Positions 36,329-51,100 of a DNA stretch of 64,000 bases are shown piece by piece. The position numbers and the translations under genes were made by a program. The first letter of the stretch is position 1. Every line of letters begins with the position of its first letter. Origin of the DNA: Mya arenaria (Eukaryota > Mollusca > Bivalvia > Myida > Myidae); contig NC_069123.1 of NCBI RefSeq assembly GCF_026914265.1, positions 35,859,178-35,923,177 on the forward strand, given 5' to 3'. Below the pieces are notes generated by a model. That model was not told where the DNA came from. It did no database searches and worked only from the letters and a program-made list of their open reading frames with translations.

Positions 36329-37007
36329 CAGTAGCAGGCCATAAGTGAGGTTTCAAAATGGCTGCCAAACCAAGCACCTGCTTTGTAACACTTAACTTTA
36401 TAATAACTGTATAAAAAAAATATGCTAAACTATGATATCTGATTAATATGTGCTTATATGGCCTCTACTGACTATCACTGGCCGAATTCTAAGTAAAACG
36501 GAGGAATACAGGTTTTGTATATAGTGTACTGTGGGATCATACCACAATTTCTATGAAAAAAGTGTTGTTTTGTTTGATCATATGTTTCTTCTTTTCATGT
36601 TTTAGTTTTTGTTGAACGCAACACATTTTTGATACTTTTGATGGCAGGGCTCTGAGAAGGACGAGGCATACAGGAAGTGCTGTTCTTATGTTTCCACTGA
36701 CAGGTCCTCATTGTTGTATGCACTGGGACACTATCGTGAATAATATAGTCACCTACTGGAGAGTTCCTGGCAATAACAGGCCAATGGTTACTGTCAAGGC
36801 AGTTTATATACTTCTCTGAGTCTATATTTCCGTAAACAACTTCCAAAGTTCCCACGCCATTATAAGACAGACAACCTAAATACATAGCTGACACACAGAT
36901 TTATCTGGACGCCATGCTGTTCTCGACACAATTTGTCGATCTTGCTTTCAAGTATCAGTTCCCTTGGCAGGCAGCTATATTGATGGCTCACTTTTGGCCA
37001 GTCACTG
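36329..37007 (-). mobile_element. Truncated Tc1/mariner-like DNA transposon
   Basis: Terminal inverted repeats begin CAGTAGCAGGCCATAAGTGA at 36329 and, on the minus strand, CAGTGACTGGCCAAAAGTGA at 37007; both are bordered by TA, the Tc1/mariner target. Inside, the minus strand at 36595-36894 encodes the C-terminal transposase region: a GCLSYNGVGTLEVVYGNIDS segment (family pattern W/G-G-x-I-S-x-x-G), a HDSVPVH segment (usually DNAPCH), and SPAIKSIKN where the family has SPDLNPIEN. The third catalytic Asp is therefore Ala. At 679 bp it is about half the usual length and not autonomous. A solo terminal repeat is present at the duplicate site ending near 30752. Confidence 0.8.
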
Positions 37008-37808
37008 TATACTGTGTCCCTCTATGGCATCCATCAGGCATTTCATCCATAACATTTTTCATATTTTAGGAATTTCGGGACTGTGTGTTTGCACATATCA
37101 CAATTATAGTTACTAAACTCCTAACTTATTACTATAACTGTTCGACATATTTGAGCGTTCTACAATAAGCTGACATCTTCAGTCATAAAAGAGCTTGCGT
37201 AATAAATCAGTAAAGAATAAAGTGACTAAACAATGAGACTTAACTTGTCTCAAAAATTAACCCATCATACAACCTTATATACCGTATATACACAATAAAA
37301 CAAATTCCATTAACATACAGATGATAATTGTCTATTGTAATTTAATGCCATTTTGCAAATGGCTTAAAGAAATCATTTTAATCCGTACCGGAAATAGTAT
37401 TTCTGGCTAAAATAGCCTACACGTTTAGGCCCAATAAAGTGCCTCTTGGGCCACATGCCCGATGTCAACAATTTTTCATACCAAATATCGCATTATATCG
37501 GACGCTTGTGGACAACAGAATTAAGCATGGAATTAAGTTTGCGTCTGTATTATAAACTGGTTGTATAATCAACCAGTAGCCTAGTATGTTGAATACGCAG
37601 AGTCCCAATGCTAGCTACATACGGTGAGAACATAAACTATGCGGATCGACGTGGAGAGGAATTGTGCAACGCATAAACGAACATTACTTTAGGCATTGTA
37701 GAATTGTAGCAAGGTTTTTGTTTCTTGGATTACAATAGATTCAAATGTAACGTAGTGTCCATGAAGTATGTGTGATTACGATTGATTCAAATGAAATGTA
37801 TTGTCCAC

Positions 37809-40800
37809 TTAAATAATAGTAAGACGGGACTCGTCGACCTTCACAGCCAGTCCTTGTTGTACAAGCTCGTTTTCCATCTCATTCCATCGGTCCTAAAACA
37901 GAATAAATATTCAAAATGTAAAACTAGAACGAACGCTTCATGCTTCACCAAAAAGCGACGCCTAACTGAGGTCCTGGTATAAAGCTGACTTTAGAATACG
38001 GACCAAAACTGACGTTTAACCGACTTCCATAACCGATATAATGTCGATGTCGGAAAAAACGTCGGTTTGAAAAGATTTTTGTTCAAAGTTTAAAAAGTCT
38101 CCCAGACATGATAAACATTTCGGACTTCGGATGAAGAATTCAATTTCGCACAAAAGACGGCCACAAATGTTCCTTACCCCTATCGATATAAAACTACGTG
38201 AAATTTGTAGTAAATTAATAACTTATGGATTATAAAAAGCATTATAACTTTATAAATATGTATGTGTGATTATTAGTCTTTATCTATTGTTCAATCATAA
38301 GAATTTTAACGAAAAGCAGTCGGTTGAAAACGAAACGCAAACAGTCCATTATGCTAGCTTTTAAGTTATATATGTCTAGTGATATTCTTTTCACATTTTG
38401 ACATTTGCCTGCTTTTTTAGCTTCCATCTATAGGCGTTTCAATGTAGTTTATATTTTAGTACTCGATCAGCTATAACCTACGAACTATTAACCATTGGAA
38501 TCCAATTATCATGTTAGCGATACAGAGGTTATTTACAATGCTGTAACAACTTATTGAATTAATAAATAATCACCTAACAATCTTGCTAATGCAATTCTAC
38601 TCTAATTTATATAACTCGATTGTTTATAGTAATTATTGATAATATTGACTAAATAATGAACATTTTGGTTCTGACCAAACCAAATATATAATCAGTTTTA
38701 TGTAATTAACTTCAGACGGTTAGTCAAACATCATGATATGACATTTACCCACCAACAAGGCAATATACCAACTAAAGGACTGTATCAACCGACCTTTATT
38801 TTCTGAAAAACATTATTTGCATAATCATGCGCCTCTTTCTCCTTGGTATTTTCTTTGTCAAAAACCACCAACACCTTTGTCTGTTGAAATGTATCCCTGA
38901 ATGTCACCTCTGCGTTCTGAGAGAATAAAATTGGAAAACATCGAAAAAGCAAGGAATTATCAAAGCGTTATAAATCATACAATAACAGACTTATGTTGAG
39001 CCCAAATATGTATGTTTACCGACTTGCGATACTGACCGAGGATATGTAAATCAATTTTTGTTCATTGTCCTATGTACGAGGTCAAATCACTTGATAGGTC
39101 AGTAAAATGAATATTAATCGCTCCAGAAGTTCGGCATTGTTTTATTATAAACAAAGCCAATTTTAAAATATATAGCTGATGCAGTACTTATATTAGATAC
39201 TATAAACCAAAGAAATATTCCGTTCAACGTGCCTAACGGGTGTAAAGACTCCACAAAATGACATTAATCAGCAAACATTATAAAAGGAACTTAATTAAGA
39301 TATAATAAATACACTTAATGCATACCCTTTCTCTGTACATTATTTTGGACTCATAATGTGAAACCTCTCAAAAATCAAAATTGTGTTTACATGTTTTAGT
39401 ATATAACAAAAAAATCATAATAGTGACAAAGAACCGTTCAATTTATCCTTTGGTGAAAGTTAGACGTAACACAAGTTTACACGTAAAATACATTTGTCTC
39501 ATACATCAATTTCCAATCGAAGCATTGAATATATCGTAATAAAAAGTTAATGGCAATTTCGTTTGTTGTATAATCTCGAGAAAATAGGGGTTTTTTGGTT
39601 TGGCTTGCCCCTTTTTCTTAAGAATTAAGTGAACAGACATTGAATGTTACCGACAACGATAATATAGAATTGTAGCGTTTTCCTCTCAACTTCAAAGTAC
39701 ACTTAAGGACACAGGTCAATTAATCATAACGCTATCTGTTAATATTACCTGAAACACTAACTGAAGCGGCATAATACAGCCCACAAAATTTGAAAGAAGG
39801 TTCGATACGTCCGTGAGTCTCTTTTGTTCGTTTGACAGACAACCTGAATCAGATCCATACATTGAGCTTAACGAACAAAGCAGTATCATAAATGATCAAA
39901 ATAATTAACGGATTGGTAATGCATAATGCGAATAATGCTTGTACTTCCCCAGCCATGAATTAAAGTTTACACATGAAACTTTAAGAATTTAAACCTACAT
40001 AAACAGGATTCTTTGTCCTATCAACAGAAATCTAGACCAGTTAACTTGTTCTATTTTCAACTTAGTTTTTGTCTCTGATCTTTTTGGTCCTGATCATACT
40101 ATAACATTCAAAGAAAAGCAACATAAATATGACCACAAACTTTTTTGTGGTCATATTTAAGTTGCTTATTATTATGTTTACGTAGTCTTTAATAAATTAA
40201 CATCTTACTTATCTCGTGTTCAATGTTCCTCACTTCTTGCTCCTTGTTTTTACAGTCTCTTTCACGATCTCGAATAGTTTGATAGACACGACGTGCCTCC
40301 TCTTTTTGTTCTGCAAGATCTCTTTTTATTTGAGCGTCTTTTTCCAAGTCGGAGGCATTTGCAAGTAAAACAGTCATGGTCACGCCTCCAGCTGCAACGG
40401 CTACCAAGCTGCCACCAGCTGTAAAAACATATTGTGGTTTAGCATGCGAATTTAATAAAATGCTCACCATGAGTAGGTTTCCAGATGTAACTCTGGTTTC
40501 CTCAAAAGTACCATACCCATTTTTGCATAAGACTTGGTTAATGCAATTGTGTAATATCTTGTTTCAAATTCGCTGTTAATTGAAGGAAGATACTACGCGA
40601 TCTACTCGCACCGTAGTTAAATGTAAATTAATGTGAATCGTTCGATTACATTCGATGTTATTTTCAATAGAAAATTGCTGAGATGCTCGAATCGGCGCCC
40701 GAAAACACTGAACGTGAGGGACAAAACGCATATTTATAAACATTATAGACAAACTACGAATGACAGCAGAATTGCAAATTTTATAAACATCGTAACCATA

Positions 40801-42019
40801 CTTTTCACTACAACCTGCTTACATGTGAAAGGTGCAAGCCCCACGCCAAGCAGTCCTCCCATAATGGCCGCCATAGTACCTGGCTCTTTTTTGTCTTCAG
40901 CTTTGCTGCGTAGTTTTCTGGCTTCGTCCTCCTTCTGATTTGAATCCCGAATAAAATCGTCTTTGTCGCGCTCCAATGTCTTTTTAAAGGAAAATATAAG
41001 TAATATTGACTCAAACTGCATCGACCAGGCCACAGATACAAATGTCACTCAATTACTCTTTTTTTGAAAACGCTCAATTCGAAGGTTGACCGTTTTTAGT
41101 ATCATTTCGTAATTGATAATTAAAATAAAAAAGATATTGTCACGCTTAAAACATGAGCGTGTTGAAAAAAACAACAACACATTAATGTGAGCGTTTCGTC
41201 ATTTAAACATGTGGCCTAGAATGTCGAACGTCATTTCTATACCTATCATAAAGTTCGAGGGATGTTGTAAACAATCGTAAAGGGTGTATTTCAAGTTCAT
41301 TTATGTGATGACTTTGTAAAATTTCAATATATGCTGTTCGGGCCACTGAAAACAAATATTTTATATGCCTTATAACATTATGTATTTTACCTTGGTCAAA
41401 TCAATAAAAAACATTATTTTTTAGGCATAAACAGTGTTAGTCGTAGCGGCCATTCTGTCTAAACTGATGAAAATGAAACGATGTATTCCCAATGCAATAT
41501 TCAAGAATTAAAATATCAATAAAATGGTATTTTTCGTTGTGCATAACTCGTACAAACATTAAATACGAGTCCACGAAGAGGAAACTATCTTTGCAAATTC
41601 TTACGTTTGGGGCGAGTCAGGCGGCATATACATCTCCTTCTTTATTTTATCGATATCATTTCTCTTCGACGACAGCTCATTTTCTTTGGTTTTTATTCTT
41701 GACCGACAATCTTCTAAAGTATTTCCAACATCGACTTCTACATCGCCTATCTGCTTTTTCAATTTGTTAGTTGCTTGGCCGATTTCATGGAGAGATTTCA
41801 GCGGTTTCTCAATAGCAACCGTTTCAAATGAACTTGTTGCGAAGAGGACCTCTTTATCGTTGGAAAGGTTTTTTCCTTCGTTTCTTAACACTGCTTGAAA
41901 AGCCGATATAAAATTTCCGCATTTCGATTCAACTTCAATCAACTGCTACTGTATCAAAGGTTCATTCACCAGGTTTGTTATGTATGGCTGCAGTTTAGAC
42001 GTCAATGTTGTAATTTTTT
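37809..42019 (-). CDS. Coiled-coil protein with hydrophobic hairpin, probably decaying
   Basis: Exons on the minus strand are 41605-42019, 40823-40979, 40209-40418, 38794-38909 and 37809-37892 (TAA). The last four join in phase. Layout: a helical N-terminal region (KLQPYITNLVNEPLIQ, CGNFISAFQ), coiled coil (ENELSSKRNDIDKIKKEM, TLERDKDDF), a glycine-rich hydrophobic pair (IMGGLLGVGLAPFT, GGSLVAVAAGGVTMTVLLA), a second coiled coil (EQKEEARRVYQTIRDRERD) and a C-terminal helical part ending DRWNEMENELVQQGL. The first recognised exon has an in-frame TAG at 41946, and its donor phase (2) does not fit the next acceptor (0), so either a small exon was missed or the gene is broken. The 5' exon was not found. 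Family not recognised; a membrane-associated role is inference. Confidence 0.55.
40117..40166. repeat. Short perfect-type hairpin
   Basis: AAATATGACCACAAA and its reverse complement flank a 5-nt T-rich loop; the arms extend to AGCAAC/GTTGCT with one mismatch. It lies in the intron just 3' of the coiled-coil exon at 40209 (minus strand). Possibly a tiny foldback remnant. Confidence 0.7.
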
Positions 42020-44561
42020 CTGTAAAACAAATCAATCATAACAATGTATTTAAGTGAACAAATTATAAGAAAGTCGGATATACCTAGGCAGAGTAACAAC
42101 CCTTCAACTTACATGCATACATAAACAAATGTAAACAATTGAAAGTCAATATACAATCAATATTATTGAAAAACATAATTATAATAGAACTTTTTAATAG
42201 GCTGAAATGCAATACCAAATCAGAGTTCATCTTCTTGCTTTCGTTTGAACATTCCATTTTGCATCACCTTCTTCAGTCTACCTTTCGTGCAAAAATACGA
42301 TTAATTAACATTCATCGAAACAGATTAAATTAAAGGAGATGTTGACTATGGGGTAAAATTATCAACATGCGAATTGTACGGGTTTTTTTTCGAAAACATG
42401 TATTTAGTTCTTGGATGTAATGAGATATATTGGAAAACAAATAGTTCGGCTAAAACATTTTTTCAGGTCATTAAGATAAACAAGTTTAACATTTAACTGA
42501 AAATGTACATTGATATACATAAGCATATAAGCCCATCAATATAAGATATGTATGCTTACCTTAAATCATTTAATTTATCCAACGAATGGAACAATGCAAA
42601 AAGAACCATAAAAAATATCGTCCAAAACATTTTCCGAAAAAGATCAGTTCAATACTAGCATGTAGTTTCAGTTTATTTTTTTTATTATTGAATTCCATTA
42701 ACAAACCGAACGAATAAAAGAAGTTGTAACACGCCTATTCGGGTGCAATTTATATTGATCCAATAAATGGTATGTATGCTTTAAATGTACCAAAGGAAGA
42801 TTTAGCGTTTGCCTATTCTTTTCAGACAATTTTCTTAACAATTTGCGAACAATTCCTTACTAAGCAGCAAATCAACTAAAACGTATAAGTAACTTGGAAT
42901 TAACATAATGTATGCGATTCCATACAACAGACACACTTTTCAATACAACGTTTGTTCTTGTTTTGCCATTAAACTACGCTTGGTTATGGATAATTCATTA
43001 AACCGCAACACTTCTAATACATTAGAAACATACGTAAATGTGTGTTTTAAAGATTGTCCAATAGTTAATTCTGTCTGGCATGTCGTTTCCATTTCAATAT
43101 ATGGTATCAAAAAAATGTTAGAATTCTTGATAATATTGTTTTTTGAAATGAAATTAACGACCCTAAATATGGCCACAGGATAAAACCGTTGCCATTTGAA
43201 GTATTAACGAAGCATACACTGTCAGTGTCAATAGTAGAGAACAAATTGATATAGTACATTGACAAATAACCACTGTACTATGTATAATATTATTCGTCAC
43301 TGTATCCTGTATAATACTACGTCACTGTAATCTGTACAACATCATTGTAACATATATTACAAGAGCGTACCCTGAATAACACTAAGCCACTGTTCACTAT
43401 ATAATATTATCTTACTGTACCCTATACAACATCAATGTTACCTAAATGATGTCAGTAAACCCTGTACAACATCAATGTAACCGGTATAACGTCAATGAAC
43501 CCTGTATAACATCAATGTAACCTACATGATGTCAGTGAACCCTGTACAACATCAAAACTACCTACATGATGTCAGTGAACCCTGTACAACATCAATCTAA
43601 CCGGTATAACGTCAATGAACCCTGTATAACATCAATGTAACCGGTATAACGTCAATGAACCCTGTATAACATCAATGTAACCGGTATAACGTCAGTGAAC
43701 CCTGTACAACATCAATGTAACCGGTATAACGTCAATGAACCCTGTATAACATCAATGTAACCTACATGATGTCAGTGAACCCTGTACAACATCAAAACTA
43801 CCTACATGATGTCAGTGAACCTTATACAACATCAATCTAACCGGTATAACGTCAGTGAACCCTGTACAACATCAATGTAACCGGTATAACGCCAGTGAAC
43901 CCTGTACAACATCAATGTAACCGGTATAACGCCAGTGAACCCTGTACAAATTCAATGTAACCGGTATAACGCCAGTGAACCCTGTACAACATCAATGTTA
44001 CCTATATGATGTCAGTGAACCCTGTACAAAATCAATGTAACCGGTATAACGTCAGCGAACCCTGTATATGAATTTGAAAAAAAAATCATGTATATTGACG
44101 AATTGCATGTTAAAAATTATGTTTTGCATACATGTTGGTAAAAAATGATGACCATGACAATAAAAATATCAACGTGTAAGAAGATTATACAACTTCAAAA
44201 TATATCATTTTTGACAATGCTTAATTTGCAGGCAAGGAGGTCACAATTTTCTTTAATTTTTTTAAAGCTTCTTAAATTTGATGTAGACCCTTTAATCTGG
44301 CAATGAACATTAAAAGAAAAGTGTGGCATTAAATTTATTCACCTTTTATGGAAATTTCATTTTGTATTTTGATTAGCGAATAAAATTTACAATGAAGATT
44401 GCGTCGTTCTTTGCATATCAGTTTAACAAATAAAAAAATGATCTATTGTAACATTTGTTATTAGCGTATTGGACAATTAAAACGATCAGCCGATTTTCCG
44501 AAAATAAAGCAATGCTATTTAATGGTATGCGCACCGTGTTGTAACTATTAAACTTATAACT
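42020..44561. promoter_or_regulatory. Divergent intergenic region between two coiled-coil genes
   Basis: It separates the first recognised exon of the minus-strand gene from the ATG of the plus-strand gene, so promoters of both and the missing 5' exon of the former should lie here. I see no clear core promoter motif. The only strong structure is the 40-bp minisatellite at 43250-44068. Confidence 0.4.
43250..44068. repeat. 40-bp minisatellite (paired 20-mers)
   Basis: Units alternate CCTGTACAACATCAATGTAA with CCGGTATAACGTCAGTGAAC or CCTACATGATGTCAGTGAAC. The order is regular from about 43440 to 44068 and looser before. It ends about 490 bp upstream of the start codon at 44562. Confidence 0.92.
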
Positions 44562-45098
44562 ATGGCGGAGACGGATTTTCCAACGGTATGTTAATTTTAC
44601 CTGCTATTATAAGGCAACGTTAATTATTTTCTGAACGGTTATTTGAAAGAAAGAAAAATATTGTCATTAGTTTTACTATGAAGCACTATGGAGAAATTAT
44701 AAAATAATCAAGATATAATCAGGTAAACGTATAAAATGCCCTCTATGTTCTGTTATTGATTGCACGTTATTTCAAATACCGTTGATGCAGACTATGATAT
44801 ACCAGCTACCAAGATAATTTAAATAAAAAACGAGCTTTATCCGCACGATAATAATTGCACGGCATAGAGCTATCATATTGAGATGAAAAATTAAATTTGA
44901 CGGGGGATGCGCACAGCTCACCGAATCCTGTATTGGTCATGGTACTGTTGCAATTTCCTGTATTTAATAAATTTAAGACGTCCTTGGGCAAATGCAGATA
45001 ATGTCAAAAATGCATATTCTTGAAATGCAAGATCTTTATATAAATAAGGGCATGCGATTCAAAGCATTCGAAATGACCGAAATGACGCGGGTTTTTTT

Positions 45099-45168
<70 letters not shown>

Positions 45169-48100
45169 CTACGCAGGCGACGAAAACAAATTATTAAGTA
45201 TTGCATAACAAGAACATGCAATAAATAAGAGGCAAATAGTTTTAGAGAACTGACTCATACGCGGAGCCAGGTATCTATAGTAACATAACATGGCTTATAC
45301 AGTACTCAAAAGCACTTAACATTTATCTGTTTGTGTTTTTCAATTTTTGTGCAAGGAACAATTTCCTATACTTTGTTGGCTGTAATTCAAATCGCATTGA
45401 CCTTGAATTTCTGTAGGACGACAAGCTTAAGAAGACAAAATATACAAATACAAAGAATGATTTTCTTCTGTTATGAATATTTATGCGAAAAACTAAGACA
45501 TGCAAGATTCGAAGTTTTGATCAGTAGTTAAATAATACTTGTTAAGTAAAAGGACGATCGTCATATTAATGTTGGACAAAAACCTACATAGTTTAAATTG
45601 TTTCATTCAATAATCATTTATGCTTCATAATACATGTCTATAGCTCGTGATTATCTTGCATGCAAAGTTATAATATACGTTAAATAAGTTATATATCCAA
45701 TCAGGATAATTTATATGCATTTTCACAATTAATTAATTTCAGAACGAGTCTTTAATGAAAAAAGCTTTCAAACAAATTGAAGAAAACGCTGTTGCGATGA
45801 AAGAAGAGACAACGAAACTCCGAACAGGGTTTGTATAAATTGTATTATTTTAAAACAGTTAGGATCCGTTGATATTTTATCGTTTGAATATTCACATGCT
45901 GAAGGGGTTGAAAGCTATTTCAAATAATACGATTCTGAAATTAAAACTGACGTTATATGCTGACTATTTTCGTCCATTCTGTATTAATGAACATGTATGA
46001 ACAATTCCTGAAAATAGCATACTGTACCGCTAAAGCCGTTTCGAGAGCCAGTTACAGATTTGCGCTGCTCATTACTATCAATCAACAGCGTCAAGCAAAC
46101 CGTAACTGCTTTTGAATTATTACCTGCTTCCATAGAAAAACCATTTTATTTTACAAACGTTTCTATTGTATGTTTACAAGTGTTAATCAATTAGGCAAAT
46201 AGGATATTGATTTTGGAAAACTTCTAACAGGACTGAACCAATATTTTAGAAATATATATATATTTGAATGAACTAGAGTTGTTTAACATATGCATTGGGG
46301 TAAGTAATTTTTCAAGAATTGCTAACATTTCATTTTCCTTAAAGTTCCTTTACTATATTTAAGAAATAGTACACACCACTGAGGGTCATATGACATTATA
46401 ATGACCGGCTGGTCAGCCCCCGAATGTGTATATGGCTTACGCCTCGGTCCATTGACTTTCGAGGGCTGACTGACAGGTCCTTATAATGCCATATCGCCCG
46501 AAGTTGTGTGTAGTTTTAATGCGCTTTAGATGTGTTAAATTGAGCCGTTGTGAAAATAGCAAGCCGCACTTACCGGTCGTATGACATCAGCGGTCCATAT
46601 TACATTTTTGGCGGGGTCCGGACCGGCCAAAAATATAATATGGACCGCTGACGTCATAAAACTGGACTTTTATCAAAATACAGTGTTATACGGACTGATC
46701 GACTTTAAATATACAGAAGGGACACATTTATCTAAGGTATAATATTGATAAATATTATACAACTGTAAATATTATGTTTCTTGATTGTTAAAATGATTAT
46801 CTTTCTGTTAGATACAAGGACATACAACAGAAAGTTTCGGATGACTACAATGAGGCCTTCAAAGTAAAGAAAGAGGTGGAAAAAAGTCAGAGCAAGCTAG
46901 AAATGGATATGCAAACCGCTTTCAAAAATGCCGTTCTTGCAGAGAAAGCAGCTAGAGATTCTGAATTGATGGCAGAATCCTGTATAGAAAATGTTGACAA
47001 AGCAGTGGAGAGACAGGACGAAGTTTACATATTAAAATGTATGTAGACCTATACATAATCAATGAGCCGAATTGTGTTATTGTTATAGCTAAATATGTAT
47101 ATCCTTCTAAGGTTTAAGTCCTTACCTAGATTTCAAAACAAGCTCACGCCTTTTGTTTTTAAGATAACACCTTGACTCATAACCCAAGGTCGAGTAAGGT
47201 AACCGGTTATAACTGCAAGTACCGTTTTTTATGCGTACGTCCTTGATTAAAACAACGACTCAACTTTGCACATTCATAAGATCTAATATCAATGCAACAA
47301 AAGGTAAATGGACAAAACAAATTATTAACAGAACTTGCTCTCTATTAAGACCTGTAGGCCTTATTGAATAATTCAGATATAACAAAATGGATGACACCTC
47401 GTGCTACCTGCATGACGTTTTATTTGCTACTTTTTACATGACAGCGAAAGCAGGTGAGAAAATGGCAGGGAATAGCGACAAAGAGGAGTGGACTCCACCT
47501 GCAGCCGTTTTTACAGGGGTTAAGCTCGGCACTGGGGTTTCTGCTGCCTCAGGCCTTGCCTACGCAGCCGGGAAATGGATATACAATTACATGTCCAACA
47601 AACAGAATAGAGAATCAAACCTTGAAGAGGTAACGGATTATGGATGGTAATTAAAAAGCAGTTAGAATACCAGCGTATGATTATTATACTTTGTAAACCA
47701 CAGGGACAAACATTGTAACCAAAAGCTGAATTTTAAATTCAGTTATTTATTCTGTTTGGCAAAATGGTCAGGAATTTATATTTAGTGATTCAGTGATTTA
47801 ACTTTCATGCTTATTTAAACACGTACTTCAGATTTATCAAAAGATACCACATCTTCTGTAAAAGGTTGAAGTCGTTTTAGATTTGTTTAAAAATGTGTGC
47901 TGAAAACAATGAGGTGAATACGTATTCACTATTGTTTTCTTTTCATTAAAATATTTATGCAAAAAGCTACAGAAAATTTGTTTCATTTAAACACTGAATA
48001 ACGTGTTTTGTAGAAATAAATCCAGATATAATGACATCAACAAGTTTGTCAACATTTTGATAATCGAGTTCCTGGTTATCAACTATGACTTTGTATCATA

Positions 48101-51100
48101 AGATAATGTGTTGACTTTTGTTTCCATAACAGGGTTTGGATCGTTTAGAAGTTGTTCAAATATTGATGCCAAATGTTGCATACCAGAGCCTTGAAATATT
48201 ATGTTTCATTAACCCTTTGGTCTTTTTTAACAAGTTTTATTATCGGTTTGCAATACCGGTAATATTATACCATGAATCTTCTTAAGTAAAAACACTTAGA
48301 TTTTTTGATAACAAGCTGATAAAGTAAGGCGTTTGTTTGAGGTACAAGTTGCAGTTCAAATATTCCATTTAATGCCTTGTATGACCTTCAATTCCAAGCA
48401 TCAAACAGTTAACGATGAAGACAATTGTTAAAACAAAGAGGTACTATTTTATAATATTTACATTGTTTAGTATAACATAAATGATTTCGTATATATGTAT
48501 TATTATTATAATATCTAACAGTTCAAAGCATTCGAGAAGTCGTACAAAGACGCAACAGGCGATGCAGACGGGCAAAGACAAATGCTTGAGAAACACAGAA
48601 AGAAAACAATCGAACAAAAGAAAGAGGCAATTAATAACGTTCATAAAATGAGGGCGATGTGCTCCCAGCATGGTAATTTCAGCTGAATGATAACTATGTT
48701 GTTTTTAAACATATGGCGCATGTAAAAATAAACGTTTACACAATGATGTAATCTCAATTACCCGTGCGAGTATGTACTATGCTGTAATAAAGATTTAATG
48801 TCTTTCGGTGGACAATGGGCCTAATTTCATAATCAGTAATAGAACAATACCACATTGCGTAAATATTTCGTATATTTTAAGGTCGGAAATCTTTTTTCTT
48901 ATGATGCAGTGTCCGCAGGGGATCCAAGGTGTCTTTTGGTTGTACAGGAAAATCTTTGCAAAGTTGATAAAATCCTGACGAGAATTATCGAATTTTGGTC
49001 GTCCATGGCTGCCGTTGCACAAGATCTTATTGAGAATGGCAAAACCCTTCCTGAAATTCTTACCGATCTTGGTCCCGAACATATGGCAAAAATGCCAGAA
49101 GAGATGAAAACAGAATTGAACGGAATGGTCCAAAACTGCATTCTTGAAATTGAAAAGGTAATATTGGTTTTCATTAGTATTATTTAACACAATCTGGGAG
49201 ACACATCCTGCAGAATATCAAAATATACAATACAATATAAAGTACGAAAACAGTAGTCTTAGTTATACACTTGGTATGAAGCATAGGGATGCTTTAAAAA
49301 TATACGAACTAAAAAGGAAGCATATGAAGTATGGTAGGACATGTCTACAAATGCGACACAAACATTGACGAGGTAGCACTTTTATTGCATTAGAAACATT
49401 ATATAATGTAACTCTTTCATGCATGCACATACAAATACATATTTCTATAACTCTTATTTAGTAATATACTTATTCACACTATTGTTTGTGAAGAGCAAGT
49501 GAAACTTTTAGGTTTTGAGGTAGATAGTTTATTAAATTTTGATGCCCAGATTTCTAAATTGTGCAAAAAAGCTGCTAAGCAATTGAATATTCTTCAAAGA
49601 CTAAGCAAATTTTTGACAACCAATAATGAGCTTATCATCTTTAAATCTTTTATCAAATCCAATTTCAACTACTGTCCTGTTGTTTGGCATTTGTGTAGCA
49701 AGACCAACACAGAAACATTAGAAAAGATTCGATACAGAGTTTTAAAAATTGTTTTTTAATGTTTACACCTCAACTTACGAAAATCAACTTCATAGGGATC
49801 AATTGCCAACCTTACATTTGAGTAGGCTATCGCACCAGAATATGTTCAAAACCTTGTATCTTTTAAGACATAAAATTTTAATCTGAGATGCGAAACTGTG
49901 TAGACGTTCCATCAGTAAAATCAGCTAAATATGGAAAAAAACTCTTTCGGAGGCCAGTCAGGTATGGAACAGCCTCCCAAAGGAAATAAGGATCTCCCAA
50001 AACTACCTGGGAATTAGCTGATGCGCACCTGGACAGGTTCCTCTTGTAAATGTTCTATGTGTCAATAAAACCTTTTTGCTTTAAAACATAGAAATGCACT
50101 GAATATCTTTTATCCATCCTTTGTCTTAACGGAAAAGGAGTTTTGTTTTCAGTGGGATGGCTTACACCCACTGGATAAGATATAGGATTCAAATACCATA
50201 AAAGATTTCAGCGGACTTCATTGGCAAAATAACAACTTATTAAATCAAATTACATGGGCTTATATCTAATTATGATTGTTTAAATTTATATAACATCTGT
50301 CGAACACATACAACTACTTGTGTTTTTCTTTCGGCAAGTATTTTGTTTATGTTACGACTTTATTTTTTTATTTTTTTCAATTAACATTCTTTTACGTGAA
50401 TCGGTGTAAATCAAAATAACATGATACATATCATACCTCTTATAAGCAATACTTGCAACGTATTTTTCCTATCATGCTAGATTATTTGTAAGTTTGATTT
50501 TTTTAAACTACACATTGATGTATAAAGCTGCTATTTCATTCTATAGTTTGCTACTTACAAGTTTGCTACGTCAATGTATATGATTACCCTTGAAACTACT
50601 AACCATTTTACAGTGGCATATCAACTGGTGGAACCGTGCGCGTGTAGACTGGCCGTACAACCGGGAAACTTGTTGGTGTTATCACTGTTCACGATGCTCC
50701 TATTTTCCTATTTGTATTTGTATACATGCTCCAATATGAGTTCTTTTTAACATATATACTTTTATTTTTCCAGGTCACAAGCTCATTGTTATTGTTATTT
50801 AATATGTTATGTATGTTTGTTATTCATGTCGGAAAATAGCTCATTGAGCTATTGTTTCTTGTTTACACATACCAGACTTTAAATAAAGATTCTTGTATCT
50901 TGTATCTTGTATAACATTATGCCAATATATATCTTTTTAGGGTTGGAATCTTGTTGGGGGCATATGCTTTGTCTACATACGCGACAACGATATCCGTTTG
51001 CAGCGAGACTACGAGTTCTTGTCCACACCTATTGACCAGATGGCGCAAGCTGATAGAAGAACAAGAGAGTCGAAACTTCTCACGTTGATGGAGCAGGAGG

